Shown here piece by piece: positions 48,967 through 57,764 of a stretch of DNA of 64,000 nucleotides (position 1 is its first letter; each line of letters opens with the position of its first letter). The notes beneath the pieces are model-generated. The model made no database searches. It was not told where the DNA came from and saw nothing but the letters and a program-made list of their open reading frames with translations. The translations under genes and the position numbers were made by a program. The stretch covers positions 62,001 to 126,000 of the forward strand of contig NZ_RCWF01000007.1 in NCBI RefSeq assembly GCF_003667345.1, in the 5' to 3' direction. This DNA is from Poseidonibacter antarcticus. Lineage in GTDB: Bacteria > Campylobacterota > Campylobacteria > Campylobacterales > Arcobacteraceae.

Positions 48967-51486
48967 TTATTTATTAAATAGGTTTTGACCTAATGATTTA
49001 TATGTTTCATATAATGTAATCATTTTTTTAGCCCATTTAATTTTTGAAGAATCTACTAATTTATCATTATGTAAGATTACTTCTTTTCCTTCTTTATTTG
49101 CTTTTTCATAAGAAGCAATCATCTCTTCAAAGTCTTCAACTTCAGATTGTTTTGGTGTGAAAATATCATTGATATATTCAATTTGAACTGGGTGAATTAA
49201 TGATTTACCATCAAATCCTAAGTTAAAGGCATCTTTAGTTGAATCTTCACAAGCGAATTCATCATTAACATCGAAGTGTGGTCCATCAATAACAGTTTTA
49301 CCATACGCTTTTGCAGCAAGTGCAATTTGTGAAAGGTAATTAAACATTGCTTTAGAACCTTTTTTAATATCAATTTGAAGTCTATTTGCTAGTTTATTTG
49401 AACCAACAACTACAACTTCTACTCTTGAACTTGCTTCACAAATTTGATGAGCGTTTAATACAGCTAATGGTGTTTCAATCATAATCATTAAAGATAATTT
49501 TGGATCAACTTCATCTATTAATTTTACAGCTTCTAAAACATCTTCTTTTGTTTCAATTTTAGAGAATAATAATCCATCAAGTTCTAACTCTTTAGCTAAT
49601 TCTAAATCTTTTACTATATCTTCACTTCCTAAGTTATTAATTCTTAGAATTCGTTCAGAATCTCCAAATTTAGAACCACTCTCTTTATAAACTGCTCTAA
49701 TTGTATCTCTAGCTGGTTGTCTTTGTTCTTGTAAAATAGCTTCTAATTCAAAAATAACAGAATCAGCTAAAACAGATTTTGCTTTTTCTACATTATGTTT
49801 ATTATAAGAAGGTACAAATAACATAGATCTTCTAGCTTTATATTCTTTAATTTTTTCACCAGTTACTCTTGCATGATATACTTCATGTAAATTTTTAACT
49901 AATTGTTTTCTTAGAACTTTACCATTTTTTGTTCTTGGATAATCTTTCATTCCAAAAATAGTTTTTGGTGCTTTATATCTAGCAAGATTTGCTTGTGAAA
50001 ATGCTAATACTTCAGCTTCTTGGTCTTTTGTTAATTCTTCATGTCCAATTACAGCAATTGCTACAAGTACTTTATCTTTTCCAATTTCTAAACCAAAAGC
50101 AACACAATCAGCTACTAAAGGATGAGTTTTTACAACTCTTTCAATTTCATGTGGAGATACTCTAAATCCAAATGTATTAATAATATCATCTTTTCTACCA
50201 ATGAACCAAATATAACCATCTTTATCTTTTTTAGCGTAATCACCTGTAAAGAAATAACCATTATGTTTAGCTTCTCTTGTTTCTTCTTCTAATTGCCAAT
50301 ATTCTAAGAATAAACCTGGATCATCTTCACCTATACAAATCATACCTTCTTCTTCAACACCAACTTCTTTAAGTGTATCAGGGTTTAATAATTTTACAGT
50401 ATGTCCTGGTTGTACAAATCCAGCAGATCCAGGTCTAATTGGGTTATTAATTGAATGTGAAATATAGTAAGAACACTCACTCATTCCAATTGCTTCATAA
50501 ATATCTTGTTTAAATCTATCTCTCCATAAACCAATCATTTCATCAGATAAATGCTCACCAGCAGACATACAATATCTTAATGATGGACAATCAGCAGCAC
50601 CGAATTCAGTTTTTTGAATAATTTGTCTATAAATTGTAGGTACTCCAATAAAGATAGTACATTTATGTTTTTTAATTAATTCAATCCATGTTCCAGCATG
50701 ATTAGCACCTTCATAAGCGATAACTGTATGACCATTATATAATGGATCCATTAATGCAGAACCTAATACATAAGTCCAGTTAAATTTACCAGAATGCATA
50801 ATTCTGTCATTTTCTTGGAAGTTAAACCAATATTCAGTTGCAGGAGTTCTTCCAACAAGTGATCTATGTGAATGTAATACACCTTTTGGATAACCAGTTG
50901 TTCCTGAAGTATATACTAAATATGCAGGTTCACCTGATTTTGATTTATAATGATTAGCTGTTGTATCTGTATCTTTTAATATTTCAGAAAAAGAATAAAC
51001 ATTCATATCTTTTGGAATATTTAATCCTTCTGTAGAATCAATTCCAGCAACAATAATTGTTTTTAAGTTATCGTGATTTTCTAAGTAAGGTAATAAATTA
51101 TCATACATACTTGCAGATAATACAATAGCACTTGCTTGAGAATCTTCAGCTAAATATTTAACTTCTGAACCTGATAATAGTGTTGAAGTTGGTACTGCAA
51201 TAATACCAGCTTTAATTGCTCCAAAAAATGAAATAGGGTAAGCAAGTGAGTTTTTTAAACATACTAAAACTCTATCTCTTGGCTCAAATCCTAATCCTGT
51301 TAAGAAGTTACAAATTTGATCAGATTTTTGTGCTAATTCTTTATATGTTATTTCATCTGTACCTAATTTATCATCTTCGATGATCATGGCAGTACTATTT
51401 TCCTTAGCTGTTCCTACATGTTTAGATGTACAAGCAACACCAATATTTAAGTATTCAGGTACTTCAATTGTTACATTTGAACTCAT
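48967..51486 (-). CDS. Acyl-CoA synthetase fused to CitE-like lyase domain
   Basis: An 839-residue two-domain protein. Residues 1-535 are an AMP-forming acyl-CoA synthetase: P-loop YTSGTTGYPKGV (192-203), GMSEC near 334, TGDYAKKD (414-421), hinge GRKDDIINTFGFRVSP (430-445) and catalytic Lys523 in NGKVLRK. Residues 551-839 form a CitE/malyl-CoA-lyase-like domain starting RRSMLFVPSYN. In this domain the usual DLED is ELEA (580-583), IET is kept (Glu671), but the second magnesium ligand, the Asp of a GxxDL motif, is Lys698 in GSNKLA. The first domain probably activates a short dicarboxylic acid; the second may be inactive or regulatory. It is 15 bases downstream of another lyase gene. Confidence 0.85.
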   Translation of the reverse strand: MSSNVTIEVPEYLNIGVACTSKHVGTAKENSTAMIIEDDKLGTDEITYKELAQKSDQICNFLTGLGFEPRDRVLVCLKNSLAYPISFFGAIKAGIIAVPTSTLLSGSEVKYLAEDSQASAIVLSASMYDNLLPYLENHDNLKTIIVAGIDSTEGLNIPKDMNVYSFSEILKDTDTTANHYKSKSGEPAYLVYTSGTTGYPKGVLHSHRSLVGRTPATEYWFNFQENDRIMHSGKFNWTYVLGSALMDPLYNGHTVIAYEGANHAGTWIELIKKHKCTIFIGVPTIYRQIIQKTEFGAADCPSLRYCMSAGEHLSDEMIGLWRDRFKQDIYEAIGMSECSYYISHSINNPIRPGSAGFVQPGHTVKLLNPDTLKEVGVEEEGMICIGEDDPGLFLEYWQLEEETREAKHNGYFFTGDYAKKDKDGYIWFIGRKDDIINTFGFRVSPHEIERVVKTHPLVADCVAFGLEIGKDKVLVAIAVIGHEELTKDQEAEVLAFSQANLARYKAPKTIFGMKDYPRTKNGKVLRKQLVKNLHEVYHARVTGEKIKEYKARRSMLFVPSYNKHNVEKAKSVLADSVIFELEAILQEQRQPARDTIRAVYKESGSKFGDSERILRINNLGSEDIVKDLELAKELELDGLLFSKIETKEDVLEAVKLIDEVDPKLSLMIMIETPLAVLNAHQICEASSRVEVVVVGSNKLANRLQIDIKKGSKAMFNYLSQIALAAKAYGKTVIDGPHFDVNDEFACEDSTKDAFNLGFDGKSLIHPVQIEYINDIFTPKQSEVEDFEEMIASYEKANKEGKEVILHNDKLVDSSKIKWAKKMITLYETYKSLGQNLFNK

Positions 51487-51501
51487 TGTTATAACTCCTT
51501 A

Positions 51502-52632
51502 TTAAATTTGACCGTATGGCCAGTTTTCTTTAAATGTATGTACAGGCATTCTATTTAATACCGATAATGCAAATATCTCATCTTCTTTACTTAAACTTCT
51601 AAGTGCATATGCTCTTAAAATATTTTGTAGTGCTTTTCCAAACATTGGTGGATCTAACATCTCACCTTTATATCTAATAGCTCCACTTAATAAAGCATCA
51701 GTTTCTATTGCTAATTTTAATACTGTAATATCATGTTCAAGTTCTTTAGGACTTGGTGTAAATGCAACTTTACAAACATTAATATGATTTGGTGTAATAA
51801 CTTGTTTACCTGTTAATCCCATTGCATTTTCTCTTTTTGCATGAGAATAAACATGTCTAGATGCATCATCACCATGTAAATCTAACCATCTTCTAATGTC
51901 TTTTTTCTCAACACAATGATCAGGTAATGAGTGTGGTGTTAACATAACTTCAACTCCACCAATAACTCCAGCACCTTTAACTCTAGCTTCCATTGTAAGC
52001 ATATTAAAGAATGTTTCTAACTCATTAATCCAACCTTCAGGTGTGATTTTATAAGCCATTGCTTTAGAGAAATCATGGATTCCAAATACAACATGTTTAA
52101 CAGTTGCATGATCCATTAATCTATCAGCAATTTGAAGAGATTTTGGATGCTCAATAATTGGTTGAATTGTTAAATCACTACCAATTGATACTAACCAAGA
52201 AGATAAATCTCTGATTTCAGCAGATCCATAAACTTCTCCAGCTTTTGCTAAAACAATTACATCAATGTATTTATGAATTTGTTTTAACATTTTTAAATCT
52301 TCTTCATATTCGTCTGTTCTGAAAGGATTTATTCTTACTGCTATTTGAAAATTTCTCTCAGGAAACTTTGGAAGTTCTTGGATTAATAATTCTCTTGACA
52401 TAGCTTTTTGTCTACAACCATCTTCTAAATCAAAAAGTACAGTATGTGCTTTTGTTTTATAAGCATGTTTTTGTAATCTCAATTTAGCTTGCTCCATACT
52501 TTCATATGTACCATCAAGTGGATTGAATTTAATTGGTGGGTAATAAATCTGAATACCAGGCCAGTATCCACCAAGAACTGGTGTCAAATCATCGTTTGCT
52601 GTTAATTTAGATAAATCTATTGCAGAAGTCAT
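51502..52632 (-). CDS. Second CoA-ester lyase, HpcH/HpaI/CitE family
   Basis: A 376-residue lyase-superfamily protein. DLED is at 68-71 (VLFDLEDGC), Arg100 precedes INPFR, and the metal ligands are Glu161 in PIIEHP and Asp187 in FGIHDF, so the active site looks intact. It differs markedly from the 327-residue lyase of the same set in its N-terminal 60 residues (YWPGIQIYYPPIKFNP) and a C-terminal extension. It is the first gene of the four-gene set; the ligase fusion begins 15 bases downstream. Substrate unknown, but a CoA thioester of a branched or C4/C5 hydroxy acid is likely. Confidence 0.78.
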   Translation of the reverse strand: MTSAIDLSKLTANDDLTPVLGGYWPGIQIYYPPIKFNPLDGTYESMEQAKLRLQKHAYKTKAHTVLFDLEDGCRQKAMSRELLIQELPKFPERNFQIAVRINPFRTDEYEEDLKMLKQIHKYIDVIVLAKAGEVYGSAEIRDLSSWLVSIGSDLTIQPIIEHPKSLQIADRLMDHATVKHVVFGIHDFSKAMAYKITPEGWINELETFFNMLTMEARVKGAGVIGGVEVMLTPHSLPDHCVEKKDIRRWLDLHGDDASRHVYSHAKRENAMGLTGKQVITPNHINVCKVAFTPSPKELEHDITVLKLAIETDALLSGAIRYKGEMLDPPMFGKALQNILRAYALRSLSKEDEIFALSVLNRMPVHTFKENWPYGQI

Positions 52633-52938
52633 TTTTTATCTACCTTTCTTTTTATATTAATTTTTTTTGTTACTGTTTCTAACTATATAAGTATATAGAA
52701 TAAAACTGATGTGAAAGTTATACACCATTTAAAATGAATTGTTTTTATGTAAAAAAAAATAGTGTTTTTACTTAAGCTTAAATTTAAAAAACTCTATTGA
52801 ATCCCTTTAGTTAGGGAAAGTAAACTTAAAAAAATGGTTAAATTATGTAAAAAAGGTGTAAAAAATGTAATAAAATGAACTTATAAAAAGAAGAAAAAGT
52901 TGTAAATTTCGAAATTTTTTCGAAATTTTACTACTTTT
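52633..52938. other. 306-base AT-rich non-coding region
   Basis: No open reading frame is credible. On the minus strand a TATACT at 52695-52690 lies 57 bases ahead of the lyase start and could be its -10 box; the Shine-Dalgarno AAAGGTAG is close to the start. The middle has short TGTAAAAAA repeats (52736-52874) and a small TCCCT/AGGGA inverted repeat near 52801-52816. The right end is the bioD terminator. Confidence 0.6.
52903..52927 (-). terminator. Terminator of bioD
   Basis: An 11-bp stem (52903-52913 with 52917-52927) with a TTT loop, 11 bases past the bioD stop, followed on the minus strand by a T-rich run. The arms each contain a TTTCGAAA palindrome, so an alternative dimeric-site reading is possible. 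Confidence 0.6.
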
Positions 52939-53547
52939 TTATAAATCTTGTAAAAAATTGAGTGTTTTAAAATGCTCTTTTAAAAATGGTTCTGATACCT
53001 TTTTGAAGCTATCTTTATCTTGATATAAATTAATATAAAATTCAAAATCAATATTTCTATTTTTAAGAGCTTCTATTGAAAGTAGAGTATCATTTATTCC
53101 TCCAAGTTTTGAAGAAGTGATTAAAATAGCTTTACATTCTAATTTTTTTATTAAATCAATGATAAATAAATCTTTTTCAAGTGGAACCATTAATCCTCCT
53201 GCTCCTTCAATTATTAGAACATCACAAAATTGTTCTAAATATTTCTTTTTTTCTTTTATAAATTCTATATCTATTATTGTTTCACCTTTTGCTACATAAG
53301 GTGCAGCTGGAAGTTTAAATTGATAAGGTACGACATCATTGATTGTTACATTAAAAGAAGGATTTAGTGTTTTTACTAAATTTAGCATTTTTGTGCCATC
53401 AAGTGGAAAATTTACAACTCCTGTTTCAAAGGGTTTAAAATAACCAACTTTGAAACCTTTTTTAGCATAATGTTCTAAGAGTTTTCCACAAGCAAAGGTT
53501 TTTCCTACATCCGTATTTGTTGCACTTACAAATAGATTCTTTTTCAT
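52939..53547 (-). CDS. bioD: Dethiobiotin synthetase
   Basis: A 202-residue ATP-dependent ligase that closes the ureido ring of dethiobiotin from 7,8-diaminopelargonic acid and CO2. P-loop residues NTDVGKTF (11-18), the KPFETG block near 38-43 and EGAGGLMVPL (113-122) define the family. Length is a little short of the usual 220-230, at the C-terminus. It stands alone, without bioA, bioB or bioF, with its own promoter and terminator, so biotin genes are dispersed in this genome. Confidence 0.9.
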   Translation of the reverse strand: MKKNLFVSATNTDVGKTFACGKLLEHYAKKGFKVGYFKPFETGVVNFPLDGTKMLNLVKTLNPSFNVTINDVVPYQFKLPAAPYVAKGETIIDIEFIKEKKKYLEQFCDVLIIEGAGGLMVPLEKDLFIIDLIKKLECKAILITSSKLGGINDTLLSIEALKNRNIDFEFYINLYQDKDSFKKVSEPFLKEHFKTLNFLQDL

Positions 53548-53574
53548 ATTTCCTCTTTGTTTTTAATTTGTGGG

Positions 53575-53580
53575 ATTATA
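53575..53580 (-). promoter_or_regulatory. Probable -10 box of bioD
   Basis: TATAAT on the minus strand (context AGTTATAATCCC), 27 bases before the ATG at 53547; GAGGAAAT is the ribosome binding site. Confidence 0.5.
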
Positions 53581-53620
53581 ACTAAGAAGGAATAAAATTT
53601 AATAGTTTAATATTTATAAA

Positions 53621-53646
53621 GCAAAGTAAGCAAAAGCTTACTCTGC
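53621..53646 (-). terminator. Terminator of the Bat operon
   Basis: A hairpin of 10 pairs with one mismatch (53621-53631 with 53636-53646, AAAA loop) overlapping the last codons of batD, followed on the minus strand by a T/A-rich stretch. Confidence 0.6.
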
Positions 53647-55161
53647 TTCTTCATCTTCAAAAAAAGCAATTAGGGCTTTTTTATCAATTTTATTTTTTGC
53701 ATTTTTATAAAGATTCTCTTCAAGTTGATTTTGAATATCTTCAATAAGTTTATTTTTTTTACTATATGGTAATAATAGCTCAAATAATTCTTTATCATTT
53801 TTTGCTTTTTTAATTAATCTTATAATATTTTTTTCTACTTTTTTATCTGTTTTTTTCTTAGTAAAAAATATAAATAAGGCTAATCCTACAAGTAAAATAC
53901 AAATAGCTAGAATTATATATTTTGTAGTTTTATCTTTTTCTACATCTTGAACATTAGTATTACTTGAAACTTTTGGAATATTATTTGAAGTTTCAATTTT
54001 TACTTTTGAGCTATTTTGATTACTATTATTTACTTTTATATTTATTGCTTGTGAATGAATAGTTTTTACTTGTTTTGTATTTTTATCAAAATAAGTTAGA
54101 GTAAGTTCTGGAATTGTATAATCACTTTGTGAGACAAAGGCTATTTTTTGAGAAAAAGTACCTTTGTATTCATTTCCTTCAAAACTTGAACTGATTTTTG
54201 GCTCTTCTGCATAAGTTACTACATTATCAATATTTAGAGTATATTTTTGTATATCATCAATATTTCCAACACCTTTTATATTAATACTAAGATTAACTGG
54301 TTGATCTGCATTAACTTCATTTTTATCAACACTTGTTTCTAAGGTATAATCACCAAAAAGTTCAAGATTATTAGGTAAGGGTTTAACCACTAGATGTAAG
54401 CTATTTGAATAAACTTTTTGCCATGATATTCTATTTGTAACTGCATCAAAGAATGGGTCATTAAAAAAAGAATCATTCATAAAATCATTTGAAATTCTTC
54501 TTTTTATTTGTTTTCCAACATCTGCTTCTATTGAATTAAGGTCATACTCTCCTGCTTTTTGAGGAAATAAAATATATTTTTGTGTAAATACAATATAATC
54601 ATTTTCACTACTTTTATCTGCTTCACCTACTTTTTTTATCCAAAAATTCTCAAGTTTTGGTTCATTCATTTGAAGTTTATCAATTCTTGAATCTAGTTTA
54701 TACTTAAATACTACATCTAAGTTAATTGATTCTCCCACTTTTACTTCTTTTTTATCTGCTTTAATTTCTAATACAAAATCCTCACCATCTTTGCTGGCAT
54801 TAGCTTTTATTACTGATATTTTTGCTACTCTTGTTTCATAAACTTTTCCATCGGCTTTTATTTTAAAAGGTGGGATAATAACATCTTCTTTTGGAGCAAA
54901 ACTATATGTATAAGATACTTTCTTTGAATAATTACCATTTATATATGTTCTTGATGTAGATGAAGCTCTATTTAGAATATTATAATTACCTATTGTATTT
55001 ATTTGTGGGAAAGTTGTATCATCAATATCTGATGTAATTGTAAAACTAGCTAGTTCACCTTCATAAATTGCTGGAGTATTAAGAGTTAATTTAACATTTG
55101 CAAATAATCCTGTTATAAAAAGTATAGTAAGTATAAATATTTTACCAAGGTTGTTTTTCAT
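53638..55161 (-). CDS. batD: BatD-like oxygen-tolerance protein
   Basis: A 507-residue membrane protein with a signal peptide (GKIFILTILFITGLFA), a long beta-rich periplasmic region, one transmembrane helix near 410-432 and a charged cytoplasmic tail. It belongs to the BatD family associated with BatA, BatB and BatC in envelope stress or aerotolerance. It starts 20 bases inside batC and is the last gene of the operon. A close paralogue is encoded at 35514, behind flhA. Confidence 0.85.
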   Translation of the reverse strand: MKNNLGKIFILTILFITGLFANVKLTLNTPAIYEGELASFTITSDIDDTTFPQINTIGNYNILNRASSTSRTYINGNYSKKVSYTYSFAPKEDVIIPPFKIKADGKVYETRVAKISVIKANASKDGEDFVLEIKADKKEVKVGESINLDVVFKYKLDSRIDKLQMNEPKLENFWIKKVGEADKSSENDYIVFTQKYILFPQKAGEYDLNSIEADVGKQIKRRISNDFMNDSFFNDPFFDAVTNRISWQKVYSNSLHLVVKPLPNNLELFGDYTLETSVDKNEVNADQPVNLSINIKGVGNIDDIQKYTLNIDNVVTYAEEPKISSSFEGNEYKGTFSQKIAFVSQSDYTIPELTLTYFDKNTKQVKTIHSQAINIKVNNSNQNSSKVKIETSNNIPKVSSNTNVQDVEKDKTTKYIILAICILLVGLALFIFFTKKKTDKKVEKNIIRLIKKAKNDKELFELLLPYSKKNKLIEDIQNQLEENLYKNAKNKIDKKALIAFFEDEEAE

Positions 55162-55927
55162 TATTATCTCCTTTTGATAAGGGAATTAAAAGTGTATTTA
55201 TTTTTCTATCGTTTAGAAGTTTTTGCCACTTTCTTTCTTCCATATTACTAATTTCTTGTTTTTTATTAGATACATTTTTATCTTTATTTTCTTTTATATT
55301 TTGAGCTTTGTTTTCTTTGTTTTGTTTTTGTTGCTCATCTTGTTTCTTTTTATCTTGTTGTTTCTCTTTGTTTTTTTCATTTTGATTTTGACTATTCTGT
55401 TTATCTTGTTTATCGTTCTGTTGTTTTTTATCCTTCTTATTATCTTTTTTATCTTGATTTTTGTTGTCTTTCTTTTTATCTTGATTTTTGTTGTCTTTCT
55501 TTTTATCTTGATCTTTATTTTGTTCTTTATTTTGTTCTTTTTGTTTTTTCTTCAAAAGTTCCAAGTTATATTTAGCATCTTTATCATCTTTTATTTTTAA
55601 AGCTTTTTCATAACTCTCAATAGCCTTTTTGTTATTTTTTAAATTAGCGTAGGTATTTCCCATATTATAAAGCTTGTCAAACTCTAAAATTTTATTTGAA
55701 ATTGAAGAATAAGCTTCTAGGGCTTCTTTATATTTTTTTGCTTTATATAAAGAATCTGCTTCATTAAATTTAGATTCATCCTTTTGTATTTTAGAAAAGG
55801 AATTGGCTGCTTTTTCATAATCTTTATTTTCATAAGCTTTTTTAGCATCATCTAAATGTTTAAAATCAAATATTGAAGCTTGTAAGAAAGAAACCAAAAT
55901 ACAAAATAAAACTATAAATATTTTCAT
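55142..55927 (-). CDS. batC: BatC-like TPR protein
   Basis: A 261-residue exported protein: signal peptide (FIVLFCILVSFLQAS), TPR helices at about 25-120 (including NMGNTYANLKNNKKAIESYE near 90), then a Lys/Asp/Gln/Asn low-complexity stretch of about 100 residues and the C-terminal KQPW. BatC proteins with this shape accompany BatA/BatB. The low-complexity part contains a 9-residue repeat (KKDNKNQDK twice) with nearly identical DNA. It overlaps batB by four bases and batD by 20. Confidence 0.78.
   Translation of the reverse strand: MKIFIVLFCILVSFLQASIFDFKHLDDAKKAYENKDYEKAANSFSKIQKDESKFNEADSLYKAKKYKEALEAYSSISNKILEFDKLYNMGNTYANLKNNKKAIESYEKALKIKDDKDAKYNLELLKKKQKEQNKEQNKDQDKKKDNKNQDKKKDNKNQDKKDNKKDKKQQNDKQDKQNSQNQNEKNKEKQQDKKKQDEQQKQNKENKAQNIKENKDKNVSNKKQEISNMEERKWQKLLNDRKINTLLIPLSKGDNNEKQPW
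55451..55510 (-). repeat. Short 27-bp repeat in batC
   Basis: The segment encoding KKDNKNQDK is repeated twice with period 27 bases (starts of the unit near 55451 and 55478) and a partial third unit. It is a slippage-prone in-frame repeat. Confidence 0.6.
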
Positions 55928-56868
55928 GATTTTCTCCTAGGAAGTGAAAAAATTCCCATAAAAAATAGGATTATTGCTATTATCAATGGATAAAAAAACA
56001 ACTCTTTTTGATCTTTGATAACATCTTCACTTTGTGTACTTGCTTTGTAATTATTGTTTATTACTTCGCTTAATTGTTTAATATCATCTTGATTTAATGA
56101 CTGTTCCATATAAGCTCCATTTGTATTTAGAGCTAATTTTTTAATATCTTCATTTATTTTTACTAAAACTGCATTTCCATTATCATCTTTTATAATTCCA
56201 CCTTTTTTAGTTCCGATATTATAAATATAAACATTGATATTATGTGTTTTTGCATAAGCTATTTCTTCATCAAACTTTTTTTTATTTCCACCATCTGTAA
56301 AGATTAATAGTATTTTATTTTTTTCATCTTTTAAAAGGTCATTTGTAACTTCTAGTACAGAGTTAATATTTGTTCCTTTTAGATTTAAATAATCAAAGCT
56401 TAAATTTTTAACCAAAAATTTTAAAGAATTAAAATCCTCAGTTAAAGGTGAAATTAAAAATGTTTGAGAACTAAATCCTACAAGTCCAACTCTTATATTT
56501 TTTAATTCATCTAAAAATGAAAAAAGTTTATTTTTCTCAAATTCAAATCTACTTGGATAAACATCATTTATCATCATAGATTTTGAAATATCAACAGCAA
56601 CTAACATATTTACAAAACTTGATTTTATTTTTATTTCACCATTATTGATAATAGGTCTTGCAAATGCAAGGACAATAAAAGAAAAAGAACAAATCAATAT
56701 AATAGCTCTTGTCTTTTTTGAAAATCTATTATTTTTAAATTCAATTTTGTCAAATACTTCTTTAGAAAATTGTCCTAAAACAAAATCTTTTTTTTGTCTT
56801 ATTAAATAGATTAATGGTATCAACAAAAGAAGTAAATATAAAAACTCAATATTTTTAAAATAAAACAT
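55924..56868 (-). CDS. batB: BatB-like vWA-domain protein
   Basis: A 314-residue membrane protein. A hydrophobic N-terminal helix (8-24) and another at 55-71 precede a von Willebrand A domain with the metal site DISKS (Asp93, Ser95, Ser97), a GTN motif near 158 and IFTDGGNKK (about 182). A C-terminal transmembrane helix ends the protein at about 291-308. BatA/BatB-type proteins interact with MoxR ATPases. It starts two bases downstream of the batA stop. Confidence 0.85.
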   Translation of the reverse strand: MFYFKNIEFLYLLLLLIPLIYLIRQKKDFVLGQFSKEVFDKIEFKNNRFSKKTRAIILICSFSFIVLAFARPIINNGEIKIKSSFVNMLVAVDISKSMMINDVYPSRFEFEKNKLFSFLDELKNIRVGLVGFSSQTFLISPLTEDFNSLKFLVKNLSFDYLNLKGTNINSVLEVTNDLLKDEKNKILLIFTDGGNKKKFDEEIAYAKTHNINVYIYNIGTKKGGIIKDDNGNAVLVKINEDIKKLALNTNGAYMEQSLNQDDIKQLSEVINNNYKASTQSEDVIKDQKELFFYPLIIAIILFFMGIFSLPRRKS

Positions 56869-56870
56869 CC

Positions 56871-57764
56871 TTACTCCTTATTTACTATATAAAAATATGC
56901 TAGGAAAAACAAAAGAGCAAAAGCTAAGAAATATTGATAAAAATATGTTTTCTTTACATATTTATCAGCTTTTATTTCACTTTTTTCTAATTTATTAATT
57001 GTTGAATAAATATCTTTTAAACCTTGAATTGTATTTGCGTGAAAAAATTTCGCATTTGTTTGACTTGAAATTTCTTTTAATACTGCTGGATTAAAATCAC
57101 CAACAGAGCCAACTCCAATAGTATAAACTTTGATTCCGTATTTTTTAGCAGTTTTTATTGCTACTTTTAGGGGAATTGTATTTGTATTATCCATTCCATC
57201 TGTTAATAATATTGCAATTTTGTTTTTTGATTTACTTGTTTTAAATAAATTTGAACTTAAAAAAAGTGCTTCATTTAAAGCTGTTCTTTGACGTCCTGCA
57301 ATTCCAACATCTATTTTACTTAGTAATCTTTTTATACTATTCTTATCATATGTTAATGGAATTGCTACGTATGCAAAATCTGCAAAAATACTTAAACCTA
57401 AGCGATCATTTTCTCTTTTATTTACAAAATCTGTAACAATATCTTTTACGATATTGAATTTATTCGCTTCTTGCATTGAACCACTTGCATCTAAAATAAG
57501 TGATATTTCATAACCTTTATCATTTCTAACAACAACATTATCTTCTTTGATTGGTGAAGCTAATGCAATAATTAAAAATAAAATAGTTAAGAATTTTAAA
57601 CTATTTATTAAAAGCATAGATTTTCTTGAAGCTTGTTGTAGTAAAGCTAAGTTAGGAAAATAAAAAGAGATTCCTTTTGCTTTACAAAATTTCAAACATA
57701 AATAAAATAGTATTAAAATCAAAAATGCATAAGGATATTCAAATGTATAATTTTCAAAAATCAT
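56871..57764 (-). CDS. batA: BatA-like vWA-domain protein
   Basis: A 297-residue membrane protein with helices at 11-25 and 53-70, a von Willebrand A domain with DASGS (Asp92, Ser94, Ser96) and LLTDGMDNTN (about 185-194), and a C-terminal helix (about 275-293). It is the first of the two tandem vWA genes of the operon. Overlaps the DUF4381-like gene by four bases. BatA versus BatB is assigned by order. Confidence 0.85.
   Translation of the reverse strand: MIFENYTFEYPYAFLILILFYLCLKFCKAKGISFYFPNLALLQQASRKSMLLINSLKFLTILFLIIALASPIKEDNVVVRNDKGYEISLILDASGSMQEANKFNIVKDIVTDFVNKRENDRLGLSIFADFAYVAIPLTYDKNSIKRLLSKIDVGIAGRQRTALNEALFLSSNLFKTSKSKNKIAILLTDGMDNTNTIPLKVAIKTAKKYGIKVYTIGVGSVGDFNPAVLKEISSQTNAKFFHANTIQGLKDIYSTINKLEKSEIKADKYVKKTYFYQYFLAFALLFFLAYFYIVNKE

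Noticed and set aside
55223-55600. Open frame opposite batC with very hydrophobic product
   Set aside because: Antisense of the Lys/Asp/Gln low-complexity stretch; no other support.
57251-57436. + strand open frame opposite batA
   Set aside because: Shadow of a vWA-domain gene with a clear metal-site motif; no start context.
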